NCBI RefSeq assembly: GCF_003569785.1
Contig: NZ_KZ983999.1
Location: forward strand, 32,631 to 96,630
Origin: Leucobacter sp. wl10
GTDB lineage: Bacteria > Actinomycetota > Actinomycetes > Actinomycetales > Microbacteriaceae
Direction of reading: 5' to 3'
Length of the DNA: 64,000 bases
Made by a program: the position numbers and the translations under genes. The notes beneath the pieces are model-generated. The model was not told the origin of the DNA, ran no database searches, and saw only the letters and a list, made by a program, of their open reading frames with translations. Of this stretch, positions 56,236-63,977 are shown piece by piece (within the stretch, counting starts at the first letter, position 1; each line of letters begins with the position of its first letter).

Positions 56236-57080
56236 GTCTCGTCGAGGTGGCAGAACTGCACCGGGTGTTCCGCATGGGGCGGGGCGCCGAGGACGTCACG
56301 GCGGTCGACCGCGCGAGCTTCTCGATCGGGGCCGGTGAGGCGCTCGGTCTCGTGGGCGAGTCGGGATCGGGCAAGTCGACGATCGCCCGCATCCTCGTGG
56401 GGCTCGAGCGAGCAGGCTCGGGGGAGGCCCGCATCGACGGCGTCGACGTGCTGAAGCCCGCGCGGGGGCGCGCCGCCCGGCTCGCCCGGGCGCGCGCGGC
56501 TCAGATGGTGTTCCAGGACCCGAACGGCTCGCTCGACCGGCGACTCGCGGTCGGCGAGATGCTGCAGCGCGTGCTGCTGCAGCACGGGCGGGTCTCGGGG
56601 CGTGCGGGCGCGCGAGCCGGCGCTCTGCGGCTGCTGGATCGCGTGCGCCTCACCGAGCGGCACGCCGCCGCCCGCCCGCACGAACTCTCCGGGGGCCAGC
56701 GGCAGCGCGTCGCGATCGCGCGGGCGCTCGCGGTCGAGCCGAAGCTCGTGGTGCTCGACGAGGCGGTGTCGGCGCTTGACGTGTCGGTGCAGGCGCAGGT
56801 GCTCGAGCTGCTGGCCGAGATCCAGCGCGACTCGGGGGTGAGCTACCTGTTCGTGAGCCACGACCTGGCCGTGATCCAGGAGCTGTGCCAGCGGGTGATC
56901 GTGCTCTTCCGCGGCGCGATCGTCGAGCAGGGGGAGACCGCGGGGGTGCTCGAGTCGCCGCAGCACCCCTACTCGCAGCTGCTCATCGCGTCGACGCCGG
57001 GCCCCGACTGGGATCCGGAGCGCGTGGTGCGCGACCGCATGACCTTCACGCAGCGCATGTCGGTCGTGCCGGAGGAGTGA
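56232..57080 (+). CDS. ABC transporter ATP-binding protein, DppF/OppF type
   Basis: A 282-residue ATPase, second half of the heterodimeric engine: Walker A GESGSGKS (near residue 42), signature LSGGQRQR, Walker B LVVLDEAVSALD, H-loop FVSHDLAV and the family tail HPYSQLLIASTPG. It is the last gene of the RpiR-linked operon. Nothing clear lies in the 121 bp before the convergent mftG stop. Confidence 0.89.
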   Translation: MSLVEVAELHRVFRMGRGAEDVTAVDRASFSIGAGEALGLVGESGSGKSTIARILVGLERAGSGEARIDGVDVLKPARGRAARLARARAAQMVFQDPNGSLDRRLAVGEMLQRVLLQHGRVSGRAGARAGALRLLDRVRLTERHAAARPHELSGGQRQRVAIARALAVEPKLVVLDEAVSALDVSVQAQVLELLAEIQRDSGVSYLFVSHDLAVIQELCQRVIVLFRGAIVEQGETAGVLESPQHPYSQLLIASTPGPDWDPERVVRDRMTFTQRMSVVPEE

Positions 57081-57201
57081 GGGCGCGCGGCTCAGTGTGC
57101 GCCGGGCGGCGAGTCGAGCGCCGACGGCGGATCCCGCGGCCAGAACCTGCGCGGGCGTCGGACGAGTCGTCCTTGCCGCCTCGGCGAGGAGCGCGTCGCC
57201 G

Positions 57202-58749
57202 CTACTCGCCGCGCAGCATGCGCCGGGCGATGAGCTCGCCGATGAAGACCGCGGTGTTGGCGGGGCCGCGGTGGGGTGCGGACGGCAGGATCGAGGTGTC
57301 GGCGACCCGCAGCCCGTCGACCCCCTGGACCCGGCCCGCGCCGTCGACGACCGCGCCCATGGGGGCGGTGCCGCACATGTGAATCGCGGTGCCGAGGCGC
57401 GCGCGGATCCACGCGTCGAGCGCCTCGTCGTCGCCGAGCCCGCCATCGTCGAGGTCGACGAAGCCCCCGAACCGCTCCGCGAAGGCGGCGGAGCGCAGCA
57501 GCGCCGCGGCGGTGCGCACCCCGATGCGCAGACGGTCGCGGTCCTCGGCGTGCTCGAGGTACCGGTACTCGATGCGGGGCGGATCGAGGGGGTCCGCGCT
57601 GCGCAGGCCGAGCCGGCCCCGGCTGCGAGGCTGCTGCAGGGCGACGATGAGGCGCAGCTCGGTATCGCGGGTCGGGTCGGCGTCGGCTGCGGGGCCGCTG
57701 ACGAAGAGCGCATGCTCGGGCCGCGCGGTGAGCAGGATCTCGAGGTCGCCGTCGGGGTGGAGGCCCGCGGCTCCCGAGGAGTCGAGGTTGAGCGCGGCGG
57801 GGAACGCGGTGCGCTCCTCGGGGATGCGGGTCGAGCGGGCGGAGCGCCAGAGCAGGGCGAGGTTCGGATGGTCGTGGAAGCGCTCGCCGACGGGCAGATC
57901 GGCGATGACGGAGATGCCGAGCGCGTCGAGTTGGGCCCGCGGCCCGACGCCGCTGAGCAGCAGGAGCTGCGGCGTCGCGACGGCGCCGGCGCAGAGCACG
58001 ACCTCGTCGGCCGCGATGAAGCCCGCCTCCCCGCCGCCGTCGGGCCGGGCGGTCAGCACCTCCACGCCCGTCGCCCGCGCGTTCTCGATGCGGATTCGCA
58101 GGGCTCGCGTCTCGCCCAGCACCGTGAGGTTCGGCCGGCGCTCCGCTTCACCGAGGTAGGCCGCGGCGGTGTTGATCCTGACCCCGTCCACGATGTTCGA
58201 CGGGACCGGGCCGACGCCGAGTGCGGCCCCGACGGCGTTCTTGTCGGGTTCGGCGGGGAAGCCGAGCTCTCGGGCCGCCTCGTAGAAGGCGTCGACGAGG
58301 CCGCTCGCGGGATCCGGCCGGCGCACGCGCATCGGCCCCTTGCTCCCGTGGCCCGGCGCATCGCCGAAGTCGAGATCGTTCTCGAGGGCGGCGAGGATCG
58401 GCAGCGCGCTGTCGTGCGCCCAGGCCCGCCCGCCCTCTCGAGCCCAGCGGCCGAAGTCGCCGGGCGTCGCGCGCACGAAGTAGCCGCCGTTGATCGCGCT
58501 GGATCCTCCGAGCAGCCTGCCCCGCGGAACGACGGCGAAGCGACCCGGGAGCAGTTCGGCCTCGTACCCCCAGCTCGCGGGGTGTCCGGGCACGGCGGCG
58601 GGGATCGCCGAGCCGTCGAGCAGCTCCGCGGGCGGGGGGATCGCGGCGGCGCCCGCCTCGATCAGCACCACCTCCCGGTCGGGATCCTCGCTGAGCCGCG
58701 CGGCGAGCGGAACGCTCGCCGCCCCGCCGCCCACGACCAGCGTGCGCAC
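57202..58749 (-). CDS. mftG: GMC-family oxidoreductase, probable MftG
   Basis: A 515-residue FAD enzyme. The dinucleotide fold is at the start (TLVVGGGAASVPLAARLSE), then GRLLGGSSAINGGYFVRA near residue 85, LCAGAVATPQLLLLSGVG near 260 and the C-terminal MCGTAPMG and LRVADTSILPSAP regions. MftG proteins pass electrons from reduced mycofactocin to the respiratory chain. The call rests on its place 32 bp behind mftR and near mftD/mftF. The start is GTG at 58749 with GAGGAG upstream. A generic GMC alcohol dehydrogenase is the alternative. Confidence 0.8.
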   Translation of the reverse strand: MRTLVVGGGAASVPLAARLSEDPDREVVLIEAGAAAIPPPAELLDGSAIPAAVPGHPASWGYEAELLPGRFAVVPRGRLLGGSSAINGGYFVRATPGDFGRWAREGGRAWAHDSALPILAALENDLDFGDAPGHGSKGPMRVRRPDPASGLVDAFYEAARELGFPAEPDKNAVGAALGVGPVPSNIVDGVRINTAAAYLGEAERRPNLTVLGETRALRIRIENARATGVEVLTARPDGGGEAGFIAADEVVLCAGAVATPQLLLLSGVGPRAQLDALGISVIADLPVGERFHDHPNLALLWRSARSTRIPEERTAFPAALNLDSSGAAGLHPDGDLEILLTARPEHALFVSGPAADADPTRDTELRLIVALQQPRSRGRLGLRSADPLDPPRIEYRYLEHAEDRDRLRIGVRTAAALLRSAAFAERFGGFVDLDDGGLGDDEALDAWIRARLGTAIHMCGTAPMGAVVDGAGRVQGVDGLRVADTSILPSAPHRGPANTAVFIGELIARRMLRGE

Positions 58750-58781
58750 GGCGTCTCCTCGGGGTGGGCTCTCCGCGGGGT

Positions 58782-59429
58782 TCACGGGCGTTGCGCTCGG
58801 GACTCCGCAGCGGCAGCGCTCCCGAAGCCGTCGGTTGTGGCGAAGGCGCGGTCGATGAGTTCCAGGAGGTCGGCATCGTCCGCGGCGAGCCACTGCTCGT
58901 ACGCGCTGAGGCACACGCCGAGGCAGATCCACGCCGAGGCTCGGGGAACGAGGTCGGTGGGCCGCTCGTGACGCCGCAGCGCGACGTACTCGGCCACGAC
59001 CTCGCGCCACGCGGCGTACTTGAGCGTGGAGTGCGCTGCGAGGGAGGGGACGTTGAGCAGCAGTCGCATGCGTTCGCGGTGGTAGTGGAGCTCGTCGTCG
59101 GGAAAGCGGTTGAACTCGATGATGGCGTCGCGCAGCGCCGCCTGGAGCGGCATGTCCTCGGGCAGCGTCGCGAGGTGCGAGCGCATCGACTCGAGCATGG
59201 TCTCGAACTCCCCCCACGCGAGGTCGTTCTTCGAGGGGAAGTAGCGGAAGACGGTGCGGCGCCCGATGCCCGCGGCGCGCGCGATGTCGGTGACCGTCGT
59301 CTCGTCGAAGCCGTGCTCGAAGAAGAGGTCGAGGGCGATGTGGCTGAGTTCGCCCGCCGAGGTGGCTCGTGCTCTGCCGGCGCGCTGCGTTTCGGGGGCG
59401 TGCACCGCGGCTTCCGGCTCGAGTTTCAA
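58782..59429 (-). CDS. mftR: Mycofactocin-system TetR-family regulator
   Basis: A TetR protein whose HTH, DIARAAGIGRRTVFRYFPSK, and neighbourhood match MftR, the regulator of mycofactocin loci, reported to respond to long-chain acyl-CoA. The start is uncertain. TTG at 59429 has GGAG eight bases upstream and gives 215 residues, near the family length. An in-frame ATG at 59501 would add 24 arginine-rich residues with no ribosome-binding site. It is followed by mftG in the same direction and is divergent from mftD, with a palindrome between them. Confidence 0.82.
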   Translation of the reverse strand: MKLEPEAAVHAPETQRAGRARATSAGELSHIALDLFFEHGFDETTVTDIARAAGIGRRTVFRYFPSKNDLAWGEFETMLESMRSHLATLPEDMPLQAALRDAIIEFNRFPDDELHYHRERMRLLLNVPSLAAHSTLKYAAWREVVAEYVALRRHERPTDLVPRASAWICLGVCLSAYEQWLAADDADLLELIDRAFATTDGFGSAAAAESRAQRP

Positions 59430-59500
59430 GAGTGCGACTCCAATCCGGCGTTCTCCCCTGCCAGTACGGCGAGGCGTCTCCAGAATACGCGCTCGCACCA

Positions 59501-59522
59501 TGGCACCCGATGTCAATATAAT
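59501..59522 (+). promoter_or_regulatory. Proposed MftR box plus -10 of mftD
   Basis: TGGCACC-C-GATGTCA (59501-59515) is an imperfect palindrome, followed after one base by TATAAT (59517-59522). The same 15-bp site with perfect symmetry, and the same one-base spacing to a -10, occurs at 62668-62689. The -10 faces mftD, about 77 bp upstream of its ATG. Confidence 0.65.
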
Positions 59523-59598
59523 CGCGGGTACGTGCTCCGGTCCGTCGGCGGCAGCTTCGTGGTCTTGGCGGGCCGGGCTGGAAGAGGAGGTTCCGAAG

Positions 59599-60867
59599 AT
59601 GGAATGGCCCTGGAAGCAGAACCCGTGGTTCGAGACGGTGCTCGAGGCGCAGCGGCGTGCGAAGAGGCGCCTCCCTCCCTCGGTGTATGCCGCGCTCGTC
59701 GCCGGCAGCGAGCGGGGTCGCACCCCGCGCGAGAACATGGAGGCGTTCGCCCGGCTGCAGTTCGCCCCCCACGTCGTCGGCCACCCGCCCGTTCGCGATC
59801 TGTCGACGACCATCATGGGAGTCCCGGTCTCCATGCCGGTCATGATCTCGCCCACCGGGGTGCAGGCGATCCACCCGGACGGAGAGGTGGCCGTCGCCCG
59901 CGCCGCCGCGTCGCGAGGCACCGTCATGGGCCTCAGCTCCTTCGCCTCGAAGCCGGTCGAGGAGGTGGTCGAGGCCAACGAGAACACCTTCTTCCAGATG
60001 TACTGGACCGGATCCCGAGACGCGATGATCCAGCGCATGGAGCGCGCCCGCGCCGCCGGGGCGAAGGGGCTGATCTCCACGACCGACTGGTCGTTCTCCA
60101 TCGGCCGGGACTGGGGCAGCCCCGCCATCCCGGAGCGCATGGATCTGCCCGCGCTCATCAAGTTCGCGCCCGAGGGCATCATCCGCCCGAGGTGGACGCT
60201 GCGGTGGATGCGCGCCGGGCTGCCCGACCTCACGGCGCCCAATCTGAAGCCCGCCGAGGGCGAGGCGCCCACCTTCTTCGGGGCCTACGGCGAGTGGCAG
60301 CAGACCCCGCCCCCCACCTGGGACGACATCGAGTGGCTGCGCGAGCAGTGGGGCGGCAGGTTCATGCTCAAGGGCATCACCCGGGTCGACGACGCGAAGC
60401 GCGCCGTCGACGCGGGCGTGGACGCCATCTCCGTCTCGAACCACGGCGGCAACAACCTCGACACGACACCGGCGACCATCCGCTGTCTCGGCCCCGTCGC
60501 CGACGCCGTCGGCGACCAGATCGAGGTGCTGCTCGACGGCGGGGTGCGCCGCGGCGGCGACGTCGCGAAGGCCCTCGCCTTCGGCGCCCGCGCCGTGATG
60601 ATCGGCCGCGCCTATCTGTGGGGGCTCGGCGCCAACGGCCAGGCCGGTGTCGAGAACGTGCTCGATCTGCTGCGCATGGGGCTCGACTCGGCGATGCTCG
60701 GCCTCGGCCGGGCGACGATCGACCAGCTCACCCGCGAGGACTTCCTCGTGCCCGACGGTTTCGAAGCGCGTCTCGGCGACACCGACCAGCCGACCCCGGC
60801 TGCGAAGAGGAAGCCCTCCTCCCGCAAGCCCGCCGCGAAGCGACCCGTCGAGAAGACGGTGCAGTAG
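59599..60867 (+). CDS. mftD: Pre-mycofactocin synthase MftD
   Basis: A 422-residue FMN enzyme of the alpha-hydroxy-acid oxidase fold that oxidises the mycofactocin precursor. Diagnostic stretches are PHVVGHPPVRDLSTTIMG, MISPTGVQAIHPDGEVAVAR, TTDWSFSIGRDWGSPAIPER and AYGEWQQTPPPTWDD. The oxidase motif SNHGGRQLD is SNHGGNNLD here, which is typical of MftD. GAGGAGG lies upstream of the ATG. A lysine-rich tail of about 25 residues follows the conserved part. No mftC precedes it and no mftE follows. Confidence 0.92.
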   Translation: MEWPWKQNPWFETVLEAQRRAKRRLPPSVYAALVAGSERGRTPRENMEAFARLQFAPHVVGHPPVRDLSTTIMGVPVSMPVMISPTGVQAIHPDGEVAVARAAASRGTVMGLSSFASKPVEEVVEANENTFFQMYWTGSRDAMIQRMERARAAGAKGLISTTDWSFSIGRDWGSPAIPERMDLPALIKFAPEGIIRPRWTLRWMRAGLPDLTAPNLKPAEGEAPTFFGAYGEWQQTPPPTWDDIEWLREQWGGRFMLKGITRVDDAKRAVDAGVDAISVSNHGGNNLDTTPATIRCLGPVADAVGDQIEVLLDGGVRRGGDVAKALAFGARAVMIGRAYLWGLGANGQAGVENVLDLLRMGLDSAMLGLGRATIDQLTREDFLVPDGFEARLGDTDQPTPAAKRKPSSRKPAAKRPVEKTVQ

Positions 60868-61009
60868 GCCCGTGCCGCGCCGCCGCCCCGGACCTCGGGG
60901 GCCCCGGGGCCCGGGGCGCGGCGGCGACGAGCGCCCGCGGCCGCGGAGTACGCTGATGGCTGGGCGAGCGAGCCCGGTGCGACCAACTGACAGATGGGGG
61001 ACCGACTGC

Positions 61010-62641
61010 ATGAACGTCCACGAAGCCGTTGCCCGGGAGACCGCCGAGCCGTGGGGTCCGCCGCCGTTTCCCGAGCCGCCCGCCCGCACCCCCGAGACGT
61101 CCGGGTTCGCGACGAAGCTCCCCCTCGCCTGGACCACGGGGGTGGCGCTGCGCGCGGGGAAGGTGACGATCGGCGGATCGCCCTGGGAGGTGACGCTGCT
61201 GCCCGAGGCGGTCCGCCCGTTCGCTCGGAAGGTCTACGCGGCCAACCGGAGCGGCGTCACCGCCGCGACTCCGGAGGAGCGGGACGCGGCGGTCTATCTG
61301 CTCGACCGCGGGATCGCCGATCCGCTGCCGGCGCCCGCGGGAAAGGCGGGCCCGGTCGACGATGTCGAGATCGTGGTGCCCGTCTACGGCGACTCGGCTC
61401 CGCTCGAGCGCTGCCTCGCCTCGCTCGCCTCCGAGGGCCTGCCGGTCACGGTGGTCGACGATGCGTCCCCGAAGGCGGATGCGGCGCGCATCAGGAGGAT
61501 CGCGAAGGCCCACGGGGCCCGGCTCGTCGTGCGCAGGACGAACGGCGGCCCCGGCGGCGCTCGCAACGCCGGGTTCCGGGCTACCACGGCGCCCTTCGTC
61601 GCGTTCCTCGACTCCGACGTGGTCGCCTCGCCGAACTGGGTCTCGCGCCTGCGCCCGCTGTTCGAGGATCCGCTGGTGGGTGCGGTCGGGCCGCGCGTGC
61701 GCCCGGACGTGCGGGGCGCCTCGTCGATCGAGCTGTACGAGGAGGCCCGGTCGGAGCTCGACATGGGTCCGGATCCCAGCCGCGTCGTCTACGGGGTGCC
61801 GGTCGGCTGGCTGCCCACCGCGTCCGCGATCGTGCGCCGAGCCGCCGTCACCGATCCTCCGTTCGAGCCGGGCCTGCGCCTCGGGGAGGACGTGGACCTC
61901 TTCTGGCGCATGCACGAGGCCGGTTGGACGGTGCGCTACGTCACCGACGTCGTCAATCACCACGGGGTGCGCACCTCGCTGAAGGACTTCTGTGGGCGGA
62001 GGGCGGGGTACGGATCCTCCGCCGCCGACCTGGAGCTGCGCCATCCGGGGCGCCTGATCCCCGCCAGACCCTCGCTCTCGGGGCTCGCGGTCGTCGCGGC
62101 GCTCTCGAACAGGCGCGGATGGGTGCGCGCGCTCGCGCTCCCCGTCGCCGGCTACGAGCTCGCCAGGCAGCGGCGCATCCTCGGCAAGCGGATCCCGTTC
62201 TCGGTGGCCGTGGAGATGACCGGACGCTCGCTGTTCTCGGACGCGTTCTGGATGGGGCACCTGCTGCGCCGGGACTGGTGGCCCGTCGGCTGGACCGTGC
62301 TCGCGCTGGCCCCGTTCTCGCGTCTCGCCCGTGGAGCGGCCGCCGCGATGGCCTGGGAGCCGGTGCGCGATCACCTGCTCAGGCCCGCCCGGCTCGGACC
62401 GTTCAGGAGCCTCGCGCTGCGCCTGCTCGACGACGCGTCCTACGGCTCGGGCGTGATCCTGGGCGCTATCCGGCGGCGCGTGCCGAACGCCGTCACACCG
62501 AGAGTCCGCTTCCCCTCCTGGCCGCGGAGGGGCGCCCCCGCGGGCCAGGCCTCGCTCCAGGCCGGACCGCAGGTCGCCACGCGGCGTGCTCTGGTCGTCG
62601 CCGACGAACCAGCGAGCCCGGCGGTGCCGCGCGACGGGTGA
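61010..62641 (+). CDS. mftF: Mycofactocin glycosyltransferase MftF
   Basis: A 543-residue family-2-type glycosyltransferase that adds glucose units to mycofactocin. The N-terminal part carries the MftF-specific ALRAGKVTIGGSPWEVTLLP (about 46-65). The catalytic domain has VEIVVPVYGDSAPLERCL, VVDDASP, NGGPGGARNAGFRA and the DxD-like FLDSDVVASPNWV; GEDVDLFWRMHEAGW is near 300. The hydrophobic C-terminal half is probably membrane associated. GGGGGA precedes the ATG, 142 bp after mftD. It is some 70 residues longer than typical at the C-terminus. Confidence 0.88.
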   Translation: MNVHEAVARETAEPWGPPPFPEPPARTPETSGFATKLPLAWTTGVALRAGKVTIGGSPWEVTLLPEAVRPFARKVYAANRSGVTAATPEERDAAVYLLDRGIADPLPAPAGKAGPVDDVEIVVPVYGDSAPLERCLASLASEGLPVTVVDDASPKADAARIRRIAKAHGARLVVRRTNGGPGGARNAGFRATTAPFVAFLDSDVVASPNWVSRLRPLFEDPLVGAVGPRVRPDVRGASSIELYEEARSELDMGPDPSRVVYGVPVGWLPTASAIVRRAAVTDPPFEPGLRLGEDVDLFWRMHEAGWTVRYVTDVVNHHGVRTSLKDFCGRRAGYGSSAADLELRHPGRLIPARPSLSGLAVVAALSNRRGWVRALALPVAGYELARQRRILGKRIPFSVAVEMTGRSLFSDAFWMGHLLRRDWWPVGWTVLALAPFSRLARGAAAAMAWEPVRDHLLRPARLGPFRSLALRLLDDASYGSGVILGAIRRRVPNAVTPRVRFPSWPRRGAPAGQASLQAGPQVATRRALVVADEPASPAVPRDG

Positions 62642-62667
62642 AGTGCGAAGGGTCGGGGTCTTCCCAT

Positions 62668-62689
62668 TGACACCCGGTGTCAGTATGAT
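62668..62689 (+). promoter_or_regulatory. Proposed MftR box plus -10 of the SDR unit
   Basis: TGACACC-C-GGTGTCA (62668-62682) is a perfect 7-1-7 palindrome, followed one base later by TATGAT (62684-62689). It matches the site before mftD at 13 of 15 positions with identical spacing. The next good ribosome-binding sites are at 62751 and 63021. Confidence 0.7.
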
Positions 62690-62712
62690 CGACGGTACAG
62701 GCGGCCATCGGC

Positions 62713-62750
62713 GCTGATGGCCTCTGTTCATGCTGATGGCCTCTGTTCAT
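62713..62750 (+). repeat. Perfect tandem 19-bp duplication in the SDR leader
   Basis: GCTGATGGCCTCTGTTCAT occurs twice with no gap (62713-62731, 62732-62750). It ends immediately before AGGGAG, the ribosome-binding site of the 18-codon ORF. No other copies were noticed in the window. Confidence 0.9.
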
Positions 62751-62762
62751 AGGGAGCGAACC

Positions 62763-62819
62763 ATGGAGCACCGAGAGTACGCGGCGGATCCCGAAGCAGT
62801 CGAGCGCTGCGCCGTCTGA
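62763..62819 (+). CDS. Short ORF, 18-residue possible leader peptide
   Basis: AGGGAG at 62751-62756 is well placed for the ATG at 62763, which opens MEHREYAADPEAVERCAV and stops at TGA 62817-62819. It lies about 70 bp after the proposed MftR-controlled -10 and 215 bp before the SDR gene. It could be a leader peptide or the decayed start of a lost gene. It is not a standard MftA, which ends in a Cys-Gly-Val-Tyr-like motif, although it has one cysteine near its C-terminus. Translation is unproven. Confidence 0.35.
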   Translation: MEHREYAADPEAVERCAV

Positions 62820-63033
62820 GGCGATCTCCGGTGTCCACGGCTACTCCGCTCGCGGCGCCCGACGAGTGCGCCCGTCGCGCACCGACCGCGCCGTGCGCCG
62901 GCCCGCCGTGCGCCGCGCCCACCGCCGAAGCGGCGATGCGTTCGCGCGGGCGACGAGGCGCGTCGCCCGCGCACTGCCGAGCGAGGGCGCGATCCCGAAC
63001 GCGCGCGAACCACCGACTGAGAGGAGAACAATC

Positions 63034-63858
63034 ATGGCGGGACGAGTAGAGGGCAAGGTCGCCTTCATCACCGGAGCCGCGCGGGGGCAGGGCAGGTCCC
63101 ACGCGCTGCGACTGGCCGAGGAGGGCGCCGACATCATCGCGATCGACATCGATCAGCAGGTCGAGCACGTGCCGTACGCCACGGCGACCGCGGACGATCT
63201 GCGGGAGACGGTGCGGCAGGTCGAAGCGCTCGACCGTCGCATCGTCGCCGAGGTCTGCGACGTGCGCGATCTCGAGGAGCTGAAGTCGGCGGTCTCGAAA
63301 GGGGTGGCCGAGTTCGGTCGCCTCGACATCGTGGCGGGCAACGCCGGCGTCGACATCGTCGGCCCGTGGCACGACATGACCCCGGAGATCGTGCGCACCA
63401 CGATCGACATCAATCTGATCGGCGTGTGGAACACCGTGATGGCCGCGCTGCCGCACATGATCGACGCGGGCAACGGCGGCTCGATCATCCTCACGAGCTC
63501 CGCGAACGGCATCAAGGCGGGGCCGTGGAACGTGGCGTACAACATGTCGAAGTTCGGCGTCACCGGCATGGCGAAGTCGTTCGCGCAGGAACTCGCGAAA
63601 GACCGGATCCGGGTGAACAGCGTGCATCCGGGCGGGGTCGATACCCCGATGGCCAACGGCATCCTGGGCGTGCCGGAGAGCGGCTTCACGAAGGGGCAGG
63701 AGGAGAACCCGGACCTGTTCGGCATGCTCACCCAGTGGATCCCCGGCATGATGCCGCCGCGCGAGATATCCAACGCGGTGCTCTTCCTAGCCTCCGACGA
63801 GGCGAGCTGGGTGACGGGCCACGCGCTGGCCGTCGACGGCGGCATGACGCAGTACTGA
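63034..63858 (+). CDS. Mycofactocin-coupled SDR-family oxidoreductase
   Basis: A 274-residue short-chain dehydrogenase. The cofactor motif is TGAARGQGRSHA (about residues 13-24), the catalytic tyrosine and lysine are in YNMSKFG (about 169-173), and GNAG is near 99. A roughly 20-residue insertion after DIDQQVEHVPYATA, before the DVRD motif, marks the mycofactocin-dependent subgroup that keeps its NAD bound and needs mycofactocin to regenerate it. GAGGAGA precedes the ATG. The substrate is likely a secondary alcohol or ketone. Downstream is a second SDR start. Confidence 0.87.
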   Translation: MAGRVEGKVAFITGAARGQGRSHALRLAEEGADIIAIDIDQQVEHVPYATATADDLRETVRQVEALDRRIVAEVCDVRDLEELKSAVSKGVAEFGRLDIVAGNAGVDIVGPWHDMTPEIVRTTIDINLIGVWNTVMAALPHMIDAGNGGSIILTSSANGIKAGPWNVAYNMSKFGVTGMAKSFAQELAKDRIRVNSVHPGGVDTPMANGILGVPESGFTKGQEENPDLFGMLTQWIPGMMPPREISNAVLFLASDEASWVTGHALAVDGGMTQY

Positions 63859-63977
63859 CATTCGCGGTGTCACGCACGGGGCGTCCGCACCAGCGCCGCA
63901 GGCGGCCCGTCGCATTCCCGAGCGGCGCGAAATCGATGGTTGGCAGATCAGTCGACCGAAGCGAAGGAGAAGAGATC

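Larger units (their letters stand above)
62642..63033. other. 392-bp leader between mftF and the mycofactocin SDR
   Basis: This gap holds a second MftR-like box and -10 (62668-62689), a tandem repeat (62713-62750) and an 18-codon ORF (62763-62819). From 62820 to 63033 I see only GC-rich sequence with no supported gene or RNA; a GTG-started frame at 62831-63049 runs into the SDR gene and lacks a ribosome-binding site. Confidence 0.5.

Noticed and set aside
62763..62819. Short ORF as the mycofactocin precursor MftA
   Set aside because: It lacks the conserved C-terminal core ending in Val-Tyr and is shorter than usual precursors, so I list it only as an uncertain short ORF.
62831..63049. 72-codon GTG-started frame rich in Ala, Arg and Cys
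   Set aside because: It has no ribosome-binding site, overlaps the well-supported SDR start and has the biased composition of random GC-rich sequence.
63856..63872. TGACA-N7-TGTCA as a third MftR box before the second SDR
   Set aside because: The half-site spacing is two bases longer than in the two matching boxes, it overlaps the preceding stop codon, and no -10 follows at the same distance.
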